Below are positions 1-8,527 of a stretch of DNA of 43,814 nt, piece after piece. Source of the DNA: Nanobdellota archaeon (lineage in GTDB: Archaea > Nanobdellota > Nanobdellia > SCGC-AAA011-G17 > GW2011-AR17); NCBI GenBank assembly GCA_013329215.1, contig DUKS01000001.1:1-43814 (forward strand). The letters run 5' to 3'. The notes beneath the pieces are model-generated. The model saw nothing but the letters and a program-made list of their open reading frames with translations. It was not told where the DNA came from and did not search any database. The position numbers and the translations under genes are program-made. The stretch's first letter is position 1, and every line of letters begins with the position of its first letter.

Positions 1-177
1 TGCCCATGCAGTGTTCTGCGTCAGGATAGCCCCAACGATTATTTCAAACCTGTCAATGTCAGAAGAAGGCGCCCCGTTATAGTGCTTTGCATTCAAGCCT
101 CCTTTTGACAAAGGCCACCAGCCCTGTTTGCCGTAATGCTTAAGCAGATTGCTGTAAGCTTGCATAAATACTTGCAT
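1..177 (-). CDS. Endonuclease III-like DNA glycosylase (HhH-GPD family), N-terminal fragment cut by window edge
   Basis: The 59 codons from the ATG at 177 down to base 1 read without a stop. They contain LLKHYGKQGWWPL and then RFEIIVGAILTQNTAW, the helix that opens the HhH-GPD fold in endonuclease III and related glycosylases. The family excises oxidised or mismatched bases and may also nick the strand. The catalytic Lys/Asp and any 4Fe-4S cysteines lie outside the window, so the subfamily (Nth, MIG or an EndoIII-related protein) cannot be decided. A TATA-like CTATATAAAG lies at 200-209, about 25 nt upstream of the ATG, which fits a leaderless transcript and supports this start. The gene is divergent from the ATP-cone nuclease gene. 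Confidence 0.8.
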   Translation of the reverse strand, partial: MQVFMQAYSNLLKHYGKQGWWPLSKGGLNAKHYNGAPSSDIDRFEIIVGAILTQNTAWA

Positions 178-265
178 TTTTAATGAGATGCGGTTTAATC
201 TATATAAAGATTTCAATTCCCTAAACCGCAACCTTAAAATAATCCTTGCCCTTAGGTTTTAGCAT

Positions 266-273
266 AAGAGGTG
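266..273 (+). promoter_or_regulatory. Ribosome binding site pointing to a non-ATG start
   Basis: AAGAGGTG matches the archaeal anti-Shine-Dalgarno consensus (GGAGGTG). It is followed after 7 nt by ATC at 281, which is in frame with the downstream ATP-cone protein. No ATG, GTG or TTG occurs in that frame between the upstream stop at 260 and 401. Confidence 0.5.
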
Positions 274-280
274 CACAACA

Positions 281-1087
281 ATCGTAACCATTATCAAATC
301 AAACGGCGAGCAGGCGAGGTTTGACAGCAGCAAGCTCCTTACGTCTTTAATCAGGGCAGGCACTGAAAAACAGTCTGCAGAGATAATCCTGAAAAAAATA
401 ATGCCTCAGATATACGCAGGCATATCCACAAGAAAGATTTACAGGATGGCTTTCAGGGAGCTGAAGAAGCTTGACAACCCCTCAGCATCAAGGTACGAGG
501 CAAAATGGGCAATCTTAAGATTGGAAAAGGGGGGGGAAGGGTTCTCCTTTGAGCAGTTTGTCGGGAAAATTTTCGAGAGAATGGGCTATAATATAAGGAG
601 AGACCAGATAATGCAGGGCAAGAGCGGGATAACGCACGAAATAGACATTGTTGCCGAAAAAGGCAACGAGACAATCCTCATAGAATGCAAGCACCATTCA
701 AGGCAGGGCATGTGGGTGAATGTCCAGACGCCGCTGTATGTTTACGCAAGATACCTGGACCTGAAAGGCCAGTGCACAGGCGCGATTATAGTGACAAACT
801 CGCGTTTTTCAGAGCAGTCAGAAGTTTATGCCAAAAGCGTGGGCTTAAAGCTGATAGGCTGGGATTATCCGCCATGGGAAAGCCTGCGCGAGCTTGTGGA
901 CAAGTATGCGGTTTATCCAGTCACGGTATTGCGCTCTGTCGGCAATGCCGCGCTTGGAAGGCTTCTTGTTAAGGATGTGGTGACTGTCGCAGACGTGCTG
1001 GCAATGCCTGCTTCAAAGCTGTATGCAATCATAGGCAAAAGCGCAGAGTCTGTAAAGAAAGAGGCAGAATCAGTTGCATTGTCCTGA
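281..1087 (+). CDS. ATP-cone plus restriction-endonuclease-like (Mrr-type) protein
   Basis: Three parts are visible. An ATP-cone begins right at the N-terminus (TIIKSNGEQARFD, then LLTSLIRAGTEKQSAEI). A PD-(D/E)XK nuclease core follows, with HEIDIVAEKG and then ILIECKHH supplying the D...ExK metal-binding set. The C-terminal segment LGRLLVKDVVTVADVL...KLYAIIGKS resembles a helix-hairpin-helix. ATP-cones sense nucleotides in ribonucleotide reductase and NrdR; this archaeal fusion has no established function, and nucleotide-gated DNA cleavage is an inference. The first ATG in frame is at 401, but that would delete the whole ATP-cone. The ribosome binding site at 266-273 and the reading I-V-T-I-I-K suggest initiation at ATC 281, giving 268 residues. 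A sequencing error at that codon is the main alternative. Confidence 0.75.
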   Translation: MVTIIKSNGEQARFDSSKLLTSLIRAGTEKQSAEIILKKIMPQIYAGISTRKIYRMAFRELKKLDNPSASRYEAKWAILRLEKGGEGFSFEQFVGKIFERMGYNIRRDQIMQGKSGITHEIDIVAEKGNETILIECKHHSRQGMWVNVQTPLYVYARYLDLKGQCTGAIIVTNSRFSEQSEVYAKSVGLKLIGWDYPPWESLRELVDKYAVYPVTVLRSVGNAALGRLLVKDVVTVADVLAMPASKLYAIIGKSAESVKKEAESVALS

Positions 1088-1096
1088 AAAAAAGTT

Positions 1097-1441
1097 TTAC
1101 TGCTGCAGGTCGCTGTTAATCTTTTTTGCATCGTTATAGCATGCAATCATTGTAAGAGCCATCATAAAAATCCAGCCCGGGATTTTGAAGATTGCAGCAG
1201 AAACAAGCACAAGGAAAAAAAATAGCACCGCCTTCCCCCATTCGCCAAGGTAAATGAAGCCCGCTCCTGCAAGAAGCAGGTTCAGCAGAACTGCCGCGGC
1301 AGGGCTTTTGTGTTTGGGATTTTTCTGGGCATCTTTCTTTGGCGATGACTCCGCAGGCTTGCCGGCTAACGGCTCTCCGCAGTCGCCGCAGAACACAGAA
1401 TCGTCAGTGTTTTTAGCGCCGCATTTTTTGCAGTATACCAT
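1097..1441 (-). CDS. Zinc-ribbon membrane protein, 114 aa
   Basis: The protein opens with a zinc ribbon (MVYCKKCGAKN, then FCGDCGEPL). A charged Ser/Lys/Pro linker follows, and then two closely spaced hydrophobic segments (AAAVLLNLLLAGAGFIYLG and KAVLFFFLVLVSAAIF...WIFMMALTMIACY). The GAGFIYLGEWGKA hairpin resembles TM2-type small membrane proteins. A longer open frame reaches 1555, but the start at 1441 puts the zinc ribbon at the N-terminus. A TATA-like TTAAATA near 1470 on the reverse strand is about 27 nt upstream, which fits a leaderless mRNA. The zinc ribbon is presumably cytoplasmic. The function is unknown. It is divergent from the M16 peptidase operon. Confidence 0.75.
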   Translation of the reverse strand: MVYCKKCGAKNTDDSVFCGDCGEPLAGKPAESSPKKDAQKNPKHKSPAAAVLLNLLLAGAGFIYLGEWGKAVLFFFLVLVSAAIFKIPGWIFMMALTMIACYNDAKKINSDLQQ

Positions 1442-1554
1442 TTTTACAGAATAATAAGCAGTTCCGGTCTTAAATACTTTTTGAGACAGAATCCGGGCTT
1501 TAACAGGCATAGCCTGCGAAAGATATATATACTTCCCGCTTATCACAACCAGCA

Positions 1555-2823
1555 ATGGATTACAGCAAATTCACGCTTGGAAACGGCACTGAGATTTATG
1601 TTGTCAGTTCCCCTTTATACACCCACACTTTGCTTACGGTTAACTTCTATTCAAGGAGCGGCACGGAAAACGCAGCACGGACCCTTGGCAGCATAATGCT
1701 GAATGAGGGCACAAAAGAGCATGCTTCCAGCCAGCTGATAGAAGCAGAAGCTGAGAAGCATTTTGGCGCAGCAATAGGCGCAGGTGCAGCAACAAAAGCA
1801 GGCCTGCACGTTTCGATGTTATCCATAGATGTGCTTACAAGGCCTGAGCTGACAGGCAATGAAAATACTCTTGAGGCTATGGCGGGATTGATGGCAGAGA
1901 TGCTCTATCGCCCGCTAATAATCGCCGGAAAATTTAACCAGGGTTATTTTGAAGTAAAGCAGCAGGAAATTGGTATTGCAGTAAAAATGGAAGCGATGAA
2001 TAAAGAGAATAAAGCAGCGCATAGGTTTATGGAAGTTGCGCTTGGCGCTGAAAGCCCTTTTGCGGCCAAGGCCACAGGCATACCTGGGGATGTTGAAAAG
2101 ATTTCCAATATGGAAGCAGTGTGGGCGTGGGAGAGAATTTATGAAACAGCATCAAGAAGGATATTTGCAGCAACAAACCTCAGCCCGGAATCTATCATGA
2201 GGCTATGCTCTGAGCACTTCAGCAACCTTCCGAATATCTGCAATAATACAACCATAGGCCCGGTGCCGGCAAAGAATGCAGGAACTGTTGAGGAAGAGTC
2301 AGGATTTGACCAAAGCATGGTTTATGTCGGTTTCCCTGTTGCCGTGCCTGAAACAAGCAGAGAGAGGCTGGCGCTGCGGCTCCTGAACATGTACATAGGC
2401 GGCTACGGCAATGCCCGGCTTGAAGATGAAATAAGGCAAAAGAGGGACATGGCATATTATGCAAGGTCAAGGCTTAGCCTGGAAACAGGGCTCCTGTACG
2501 GGGTTACAGGAGTAGACTTGGCAAACAAGGATACAGCCGTGGAAATAATGACAAGGGAAATCAGAAAAGCAGCAGAGGGAAAAATAACAAAAGGCGGGTT
2601 TAACAGGGCCAAGAGACTGCTGAGAGACACCCATATGAGGGCCATGCACACAAAATCAGAAAAGCTTGAGGCGATTGAAAGGCTTGTGCTTACCGGCAAG
2701 GGAGACGAAATTGAATCCTACGAAGACCCGTTCAAGGATATTTCATATGATGATGTTGTGAAAGCAGCTGCAAGGATAATAAATGCGCCTGTAACTTATT
2801 GCCTGCTTGGAGGAAAAAAATGA
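1555..2823 (+). CDS. M16-family peptidase homologue, non-catalytic partner (YmfF/AlbE-AlbF-like)
   Basis: A 422-residue two-lobed M16 (insulinase/pitrilysin) protein. The fold is suggested by the N-terminal LGNGTEIYVVSSPLYTHTLLTVNFYS, the ARTLGSIMLNEGTKEHAS segment and a second lobe (ESGFDQSMVYVGFPVAVPETSRERLALRLLN...RLEDEIRQKRDMAYYARS). The HXXEH zinc motif expected near residue 45-60 is absent (LNEGTKEHAS stands there), so it should be inactive alone. The stop overlaps the start of the next gene, an M16 protein with intact HXXEH. This matches the inactive/active pairs known from Bacillus YmfF/YmfH and AlbE/AlbF, where the two subunits work together. The substrate is unknown. A TATA-like tatata at about 1525-1531 lies 25 nt before the ATG, so it is probably leaderless. 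Confidence 0.85.
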   Translation: MDYSKFTLGNGTEIYVVSSPLYTHTLLTVNFYSRSGTENAARTLGSIMLNEGTKEHASSQLIEAEAEKHFGAAIGAGAATKAGLHVSMLSIDVLTRPELTGNENTLEAMAGLMAEMLYRPLIIAGKFNQGYFEVKQQEIGIAVKMEAMNKENKAAHRFMEVALGAESPFAAKATGIPGDVEKISNMEAVWAWERIYETASRRIFAATNLSPESIMRLCSEHFSNLPNICNNTTIGPVPAKNAGTVEEESGFDQSMVYVGFPVAVPETSRERLALRLLNMYIGGYGNARLEDEIRQKRDMAYYARSRLSLETGLLYGVTGVDLANKDTAVEIMTREIRKAAEGKITKGGFNRAKRLLRDTHMRAMHTKSEKLEAIERLVLTGKGDEIESYEDPFKDISYDDVVKAAARIINAPVTYCLLGGKK

Positions 2824-4148
2824 GAATGGATGTTTCCCGCGATAATGTCACCGGCATCAGCATGTATCATGCAGTGCTTTCGTCCGGCATGGATGCATAT
2901 TTCATGCCACTGGACCCTTCTGTGATGGTTTCAATGTTTCATGTCTTTACAAGATTCGGCAGCATTGATGCAAAGTTCAGGGACGAGAAAGGCAAGGTCA
3001 TAGAAGTTAAAGACGGAACCGCACATTTTCTGGAGCACTGCGCTTTCTATGACCCTGACGGAAGCATGGCAACTGACTGGTTTAATGAGAGGGGCGTTTA
3101 TTCAAATGCATGGACCTCGTTTGACCATACAACATATCATTTCCAAAGCACAGGCAGCAATACGAGACGAAACCTCGAATACCTGTTAAAATTTGTCACA
3201 ACACCTTATCTTACTGATGCAATTGTAAAAAAAGAGCAGGGCGCAATAGGCCAGGAAATCGCAATGTATGATGACAGGCCGGGCTGGGCCCTAATGCAGA
3301 ACCTCAGGCTTGCACTGTTCTGTGAGCATCCTATACGAAGGAGCCTGGGCGGAGACAAGGAGAGCATAATGCAAATTACAAAAGAATACCTGCAGCGCGC
3401 ATACGATACATTTTATCGCCCTTCAAACCTTACTCTCGTGGCATTCATGCCGTCAGCCAAAGGCGAAAGAGATGCTAAAAAATTATTCATGATGGCAGAA
3501 AGCATAAGCAGCAAACTGGGCTTTTCGCAAAGGAAAGCGCCGGAATACTTGTATGTTGCAGAGCAAGTTGAAGTAAAGGAAAGAAAGATTATAGCACAGC
3601 ACCACGTGCCAGAGCCATTGGTTGCGTTAGGCTTTAAGGCAAGGACAGGCATGGAAGGCAGCACAGAAGAAAGGCTGCGCTCTGACATTGTAAATGACCT
3701 GCTGGCTGAAACAATACTTAGTGACAGTTCAAAAGCGGTCTTTGATATTATACAGGCGGGGGATGCAAGAAGCCTTTCCGGCGGCCATAATTCGGGCAGG
3801 GGATTTGGCTATTTTGCCATATCCGGGTCTGCGAAAAATGCAGAACGATTTGAAGAAGTTGTTGTAAGCATGATACGCGAACAGGCAAGAGGTAAGCTCT
3901 CAAGGGAGATATTTGAAAACAGGAAAAGAGCCATGATAAGCAGCATTGCAAGGGACCTGGAGCTTGAAGATCCTGAAGACCTTGAATCGCGCACAATACA
4001 TATGCGGGCGGCAGGCTTTGAGATTGCGCAGCTTATTCCTGTTCTGCAGGGCATAAGGTTTGAAGATACCCTTGAAGCCGGAAGAAAATACCTCGACACT
4101 GACAATTATGCGGTCTCAGTTCTTTTGCCGAAAGCAGAACCAAATTGA
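2820..4148 (+). CDS. M16-family zinc metallopeptidase, catalytic partner (YmfH-like)
   Basis: A 442-residue M16 peptidase. The inverted zinc motif HFLEH is at residues 69-73 and the third ligand Glu lies in GAIGQEIAMYDD (about residue 146), the usual spacing. Nearby segments (YSNAWTSFDHTTYHFQST, RNLEYLLKFVTTPYL, YDTFYRPSNLTLV) match the YmfH-type subgroup. The start is fixed by an ATGA overlap with the upstream gene and by GGAGG at 2809-2813, 6 nt ahead. Longer in-frame starts upstream lie inside the previous gene. The tight coupling suggests equimolar production and a heterodimer. In bacteria such pairs trim peptides or small proteins; no candidate peptide precursor is seen beside it. Confidence 0.9.
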   Translation: MRMDVSRDNVTGISMYHAVLSSGMDAYFMPLDPSVMVSMFHVFTRFGSIDAKFRDEKGKVIEVKDGTAHFLEHCAFYDPDGSMATDWFNERGVYSNAWTSFDHTTYHFQSTGSNTRRNLEYLLKFVTTPYLTDAIVKKEQGAIGQEIAMYDDRPGWALMQNLRLALFCEHPIRRSLGGDKESIMQITKEYLQRAYDTFYRPSNLTLVAFMPSAKGERDAKKLFMMAESISSKLGFSQRKAPEYLYVAEQVEVKERKIIAQHHVPEPLVALGFKARTGMEGSTEERLRSDIVNDLLAETILSDSSKAVFDIIQAGDARSLSGGHNSGRGFGYFAISGSAKNAERFEEVVVSMIREQARGKLSREIFENRKRAMISSIARDLELEDPEDLESRTIHMRAAGFEIAQLIPVLQGIRFEDTLEAGRKYLDTDNYAVSVLLPKAEPN

Positions 4149-4237
4149 TTTCACCCGCCAGCCTTTAGTTCTTATTTCCAACAATTATATAAATGATGAG
4201 ATACACTAGTAAGAACATCAAAGGAGCGTGATATTCA

Positions 4238-5536
4238 ATGGCAGGATACGAAGATTTCATAGACCTTGGCTACAAGCCGGATTCGCATGACGTGATAGCA
4301 TCATTCAGGGTAAAAGTCCCGAAATGGTCAACGCCAAAAAGAGCGTGGGGCGCTGTTGCGGCTGAAAGCTCTGTGGGAACATGGAGCCCGATGAAGTCAT
4401 TAAACTACAAAAATGTAAAAGCAGTTGCTGCGAAAGTGTTTGAGGCAAAAGGGGAATGGATAAGGATTGCGTATCCTGAAGAGCATTTTGAGCCCGGGAA
4501 CATGAGCCAGATTCTCGCTTCAATCGCAGGGAATGTCTTCGGCATGAAAGCTGTTGACGCGCTGAGGCTTGAAGACATTGAGTTCACAAAAAAGATTGTA
4601 AAGTCTTTCAGGGGCCCGCAGTTTGGAAAGCAGGGCATAAGGAAGATGTTCAAAGCGCCAAAAAGGCCGCTGATGCTGTCTGTTGCAAAGCCAAAGGTTG
4701 GTTTAACCACTGCGCAGCACGTCGAAGTGGGAAGACAGATTTGGGAGGGCGGATTAGACCTGTTAAAAGATGATGAAAACCTGTCAAACCAATCCTTTAA
4801 CCCGTTTGAGAGAAGGGTAAGGGAAAGCCTAAAAGTAAGGGATAGGATAGAAAACAGGACAGGGGAAAAGAAAAGCTACCTCATAAACATCACAGGCCCT
4901 AACATACAGGAGATGGAAAAAAGGGCGAAGTTTATCAAAGCGCAGGGCGGGGAGTATGCAATGATTGACATTATCACAACAGGCTGGGCAGCTGTTTCTT
5001 CTGTAAGGGAAATCTGCCAGGACCTCGGTCTTGCGTTGCACGCGCACAGGGCAATGCACGGCGCAATGACAAGAGTGCCAACGCACGGCTTTTCAATGGA
5101 ATGCGTTGCAAGCTGCGCAAGGCTGCTGGGAGTTGACCAGCTGCACATAGGCACTGCCAACATCGGAAAGCTTGTCGGCTCTGCAGCAGATGTTATTGAA
5201 CTTGAGGATGAGATTACGGCAGAGCATAATGATGAGAACCTAAAGCTGCACTGCCTTGAGCAGGAATGGTTCGGCATAAAGCCCGTTTTCCCTGTTTCCT
5301 CAGGCGGCCTGCACCCGTTGCTTGTTGACAAGGTGATGAATCGGCTTGGAACTGACATAATGCTGCAGATCGGCGGCGGGATTCACGGTCATCCTTCCGG
5401 GAGCTATGCAGGCGCAAGGGCAATGAGGGAAGCTGTCGAAGCGTACATGGACGGAGTAGACCTTGCTGTTGCAGCAAAGAAATGCAAAGAGCTGAAGGAA
5501 GCATTGGATTATTGGGGAAGGAAAGGGACGAGATAG
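4238..5536 (+). CDS. rbcL: RuBisCO large subunit, form III-type
   Basis: A 432-residue RuBisCO, normally fixing CO2 onto ribulose-1,5-bisphosphate to give two 3-phosphoglycerates. Active-site residues are all visible: Glu43 and Thr48 in AAESSVGTW, Asn99 in GNVFGM, Lys151 and Lys153 in AKPKVGL, the carbamylated Lys177 with Asp179 and Glu180 in GGLDLLKDDE, HAHRAMH at 268-274, His303, loop-6 Lys311, SSGGLHP at 354-360 and GGGIHGHP at 379-386. Residue 313 is Val (GKLVG), where most RuBisCOs have Glu. No small subunit, phosphoribulokinase or other Calvin-cycle gene is present, and archaeal form III enzymes usually serve the AMP/nucleoside salvage pathway. A TATA-like ttatataaat at about 4183-4192 and AAAGGAG at about 4219 precede the ATG. 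Exact subform (III-a, III-b or III-like) is not decided. Confidence 0.93.
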   Translation: MAGYEDFIDLGYKPDSHDVIASFRVKVPKWSTPKRAWGAVAAESSVGTWSPMKSLNYKNVKAVAAKVFEAKGEWIRIAYPEEHFEPGNMSQILASIAGNVFGMKAVDALRLEDIEFTKKIVKSFRGPQFGKQGIRKMFKAPKRPLMLSVAKPKVGLTTAQHVEVGRQIWEGGLDLLKDDENLSNQSFNPFERRVRESLKVRDRIENRTGEKKSYLINITGPNIQEMEKRAKFIKAQGGEYAMIDIITTGWAAVSSVREICQDLGLALHAHRAMHGAMTRVPTHGFSMECVASCARLLGVDQLHIGTANIGKLVGSAADVIELEDEITAEHNDENLKLHCLEQEWFGIKPVFPVSSGGLHPLLVDKVMNRLGTDIMLQIGGGIHGHPSGSYAGARAMREAVEAYMDGVDLAVAAKKCKELKEALDYWGRKGTR

Positions 5537-5538
5537 AA

Positions 5539-6564
5539 TCAAAGCACGCGGTACAGCAAGTATACAAACAGCATCAACGCTATCTCAAATGCAAAAATAG
5601 CGTGCACAACATTCGGCTCTGAAACGTGCCTCTTGAACTGCTTTAATATCCTGATTGCAAGGTGCTCCAGCCCGTAGATTTTCTGGTAAGGCGCGTCAAG
5701 GCTGCCGTCATATGTTACCTTTGCAAAGCTCTCTTTCCTGAAATGCCCGCGCGCCTTTAAGATAAATTCTATGAAATAAGGCAGGAAAAGAACAAGGGCA
5801 ATCCGTTCAACATTGCCAAGTATTGCAACCGTTGCTATAAGCCCGCCGACTGCATAAGTCAAGACATTTCCGGGAAAAACTTTTGCCGGGCACCTGTTAT
5901 AGACATAGAACGCAAGCAGCGCGAAAACCATGCATAATGCAAGCACTGCAGCATAGCTGTGGTCTGTCAGCCATGCAAAGTATGCGAGCGCGGCAAGTAT
6001 CAAGGCGCCCATGCCTGACTCAAGCCCGTTATAGCCGCCAATCATGTTAAAGCCGTTTGAAGCGCCGCTGACTGCAAGAGGTATGATAACAATTGGAAAT
6101 AATATGCCTATGTCAAGCTTTCCTATCAAGGGGAGCGCCATTGTAGTCTGCCCTGCATTGACAACAGCCAGGGGAATAGCTGCGAAAAGCGCAAACACGG
6201 GCTTTTGCCACTGCCTCAGCCCTATCTTCCAGCCAAGAATATCATCAACAAGGCCAAGAACTGTCAGCAGGAGAAGAGTCACAAGCGCGGCCATTATCTG
6301 CAGGTCCCTCTGCAGGAAAATAGCAGGGTCCTTGTGCGCTATTACAAAAGTGTCAATTGCGACATAAGCAAGCGTGCCGAAAATGAACGCGCAAACAACA
6401 ACAAGCCCGCCGAGATTTGCAACGTTTCTGCCGTCCCTCTTGTGCATATCCCTGCCTACAAGCCCTGCGCCGTGCGCCCTCCTTATCCAGTAGGGCATTG
6501 CAAGCAGCACTATCAGGAAGCTGAGCAAAAAGCTGATTATTATTACAGGATAATCTATAACCAT
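5539..6564 (-). CDS. UDP-GlcNAc (or related)-polyprenyl/dolichyl-phosphate sugar-1-phosphate transferase (MraY/WecA/DPAGT1 family)
   Basis: A 341-residue polytopic membrane enzyme with the family's signature loops: GLVGRDMHKRDGR near residue 35, the metal-binding GLVDDILGW near 105, NGFNMIGGYNGLESG near 170 and the nucleotide-binding PAKVFPGNVLTYAVGG near 230. About ten hydrophobic segments can be seen. It would move a sugar-1-phosphate from a UDP-sugar onto dolichyl or other polyprenyl phosphate on the cytoplasmic face, the first step of lipid-linked glycan assembly for N-glycosylation (archaeal AglH-like). The sugar cannot be read from sequence. It converges on the RuBisCO gene with a 2-nt gap. 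A TATA-like element (5'-TTTTTATACC on the minus strand) lies near 6590. Surface proteins in this window are rich in N-X-S/T sites and could be its downstream clients. Confidence 0.9.
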   Translation of the reverse strand: MVIDYPVIIISFLLSFLIVLLAMPYWIRRAHGAGLVGRDMHKRDGRNVANLGGLVVVCAFIFGTLAYVAIDTFVIAHKDPAIFLQRDLQIMAALVTLLLLTVLGLVDDILGWKIGLRQWQKPVFALFAAIPLAVVNAGQTTMALPLIGKLDIGILFPIVIIPLAVSGASNGFNMIGGYNGLESGMGALILAALAYFAWLTDHSYAAVLALCMVFALLAFYVYNRCPAKVFPGNVLTYAVGGLIATVAILGNVERIALVLFLPYFIEFILKARGHFRKESFAKVTYDGSLDAPYQKIYGLEHLAIRILKQFKRHVSEPNVVHAIFAFEIALMLFVYLLYRVL

Positions 6565-6636
6565 TAACAGAGCATCATTTCCGAGGGTATAAAAAGATTA
6601 TGGAGTAAGGTTTATAACCTGAAAAGCAAATAAAGT

Positions 6637-7749
6637 ATGATGCAAAAGCTGTTTTCCAGGCTTTATCCCATTCAGGTAGCATACCTCTTTGCAGTGGCTT
6701 TCACGAATGCAATGCTCCTGCTCTGGTTCCAGAAGGAAGGAGCCTCATACTCAGGCATAATACTTTTCTATATCATAATATACGCAACTGCGGTTGCGTC
6801 AATCGCAGCATTCAGGAGCATAAGGCCCAGGCTTTTCTTTATTCTTGGCATCATTTGCAACATGGCAATATTTGCAATATACGCATTTGGCTTCAAAAAA
6901 GAATACCTGCCTTTCATTGCGCTGCTTTACGGGCCCTTGTTTGTCCTTTTCTGGATAAATTATAATATCCTTTTCTTTGGAAACATAGACCCTGACAAAA
7001 AAGCGTTCAGCTCTGCTGTTTACGCATTCGCATTCAGCCTGCTTTCAACAGTAACGCCTATAATGGCCGGATTCACTGCATCAAAGGCAGGCATGCAGGC
7101 TGTATTCATAATAGGCATAGCGTTCATGGCAATCGCATTGCTTTTGTCAGCGCGGATAGGGGAAAAGAGATCCTATTACAATCTCCGCATATCACTTAAA
7201 TGCATAAAAGGCGTTAAAACAATCATCTTTATTGAAGGATTTTGGGAGCACATAACCTTCGTTGCAATCCCTCTTTTATCATTGTTTTTTATACAGAATG
7301 AGCTGGGGCTTGGCGCTTACCTTTCTTATCTTGGGCTTACCGGGGCAGTTGCCTCGCTTGTAATCGCAAGAATATCGGACAGGATTAAGAAAAGAAGGGC
7401 TTTTATCCGCATTCTTGCAGTATCGCTTGCAATTGCAACAATGCTCCTCATATTTGGCAGCAATATTTATCTCTGGATTATATTTACCGGCATTATTTAT
7501 CTTATAGCCCCTGCGCTTAAGCCATTCCAGACAACAGTCTCTCTCGACAATGTCAAATGCGGGATGCGGGAACTGATGATTGGAAGGGAATTCATGCTTA
7601 ACCTGGGAAGGCTTTGCGGCATATGCTTGTTTCTGATGTCAATGGCTTTTGGAATGAAATACGGCTCAATATTTCTTGCTGCAATTGCCATGATGGCATA
7701 TCCTGTTGTAATGAAAATGAAAGGGCACTACGAAGCCCGCAGCAATTAG
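6637..7749 (+). CDS. Major-facilitator-like membrane transporter
   Basis: A 370-residue protein of about ten to twelve hydrophobic segments. A central cytoplasmic loop (SARIGEKRSYYNLRISLKC) splits it into two halves. The second half carries the loop VIARISDRIKKRRAF, which resembles the MFS loop signature (G-x3-D-R-x2-R-R). The length is short for MFS, so one or two helices may be missing or hard to see. The substrate is unknown. ATG 6637 is chosen because a TATA-like ggtttataacc at 6609-6619 sits about 23 nt upstream; the second codon is also ATG. It is divergent from the sugar-1-phosphate transferase gene. Confidence 0.7.
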   Translation: MMQKLFSRLYPIQVAYLFAVAFTNAMLLLWFQKEGASYSGIILFYIIIYATAVASIAAFRSIRPRLFFILGIICNMAIFAIYAFGFKKEYLPFIALLYGPLFVLFWINYNILFFGNIDPDKKAFSSAVYAFAFSLLSTVTPIMAGFTASKAGMQAVFIIGIAFMAIALLLSARIGEKRSYYNLRISLKCIKGVKTIIFIEGFWEHITFVAIPLLSLFFIQNELGLGAYLSYLGLTGAVASLVIARISDRIKKRRAFIRILAVSLAIATMLLIFGSNIYLWIIFTGIIYLIAPALKPFQTTVSLDNVKCGMRELMIGREFMLNLGRLCGICLFLMSMAFGMKYGSIFLAAIAMMAYPVVMKMKGHYEARSN

Positions 7750-7833
7750 CCGTTAGTCCGTAGCTGCTGTGTACTAACTACCACTTGCCGTTAGCGTTAA
7801 GCTTATAAGTTATTCCGCACACTAAATAACCTG

Positions 7834-8523
7834 ATGGAAATGTACAGGACTATAGGCACTGCGCTTGCATGGCTCTTCAGGTCATTTCTGATACTTGCGG
7901 GCATAGGCTACCTTTATGTCGGGGATGTTGTCATGTTCATAGTGTTCCTCCTTATGTTTATCCTGACACTGGTCCCTGTAATGCTTGAGCAGATGTATGA
8001 GGTGAAAATACACTGGACTTTCGGGCTGGCCCTTTCCACAATAATCGCAATACATATGTTTGGCACAATAGGCGCTTATGTCTGGATTCCGATGTACGAC
8101 AGCTTTGCGCACAGTTTCAGCTCGGCAACGCTTGCCTTCATCGGCTTTGCAATAATCTTTTCAATGAATTATTCAGGCAATATTAAAACCAGCCTTGCAT
8201 CAATGGGCATTTTCACTTTCCTGTGGACGATTGGCATTGGCGCAGTCTGGGAGATAATTGAATTCATATGGGACAACCTGGTTGTTTACCTTTGGGGAAG
8301 CGTAATACCTGTCACGTATGAGTTTGGCTTTATGCAGAACAGCCTTTTTGACACAATGACAGACCTCTCGCTTGACGGCGCAGCCGGCGTGCTTGTCCCC
8401 ATCTTATGCGTGTTTATAATAAGCAGGGCAAAAACAGCGGACCTGAGGGGAATATTCAACCCGTTTGCAAAGATGATAGAGCACAAAAAGGCAAAGACGC
8501 CCGTAACAGAGAAAAGCAGGTAA
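7834..8523 (+). CDS. YjdF/DUF2238-like integral membrane protein
   Basis: A 229-residue protein with six or seven membrane segments and a short Lys-rich cytoplasmic tail. Conserved polar residues inside the helices match the DUF2238 (YjdF) pattern: YDSFAHSFSS near residue 88, AVWEIIEFIWDN near 138 and the later SLFDTMTDLSLDGAAGVL near 170-188. The family's biochemical role is not known to me. A TATA-like cttataagtta at 7801-7811 is about 27 nt before the ATG, indicating a leaderless transcript separate from the transporter upstream. The end is 4 nt from the convergent surface-protein gene. Confidence 0.7.
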   Translation: MEMYRTIGTALAWLFRSFLILAGIGYLYVGDVVMFIVFLLMFILTLVPVMLEQMYEVKIHWTFGLALSTIIAIHMFGTIGAYVWIPMYDSFAHSFSSATLAFIGFAIIFSMNYSGNIKTSLASMGIFTFLWTIGIGAVWEIIEFIWDNLVVYLWGSVIPVTYEFGFMQNSLFDTMTDLSLDGAAGVLVPILCVFIISRAKTADLRGIFNPFAKMIEHKKAKTPVTEKSR

Positions 8524-8527
8524 AATA

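Noticed and set aside
7749-7794. 8-bp direct repeat GCCGTTAG (7749-7756 and 7787-7794) between two membrane-protein genes
   Set aside because: Too short and only two copies; no symmetry with a promoter.
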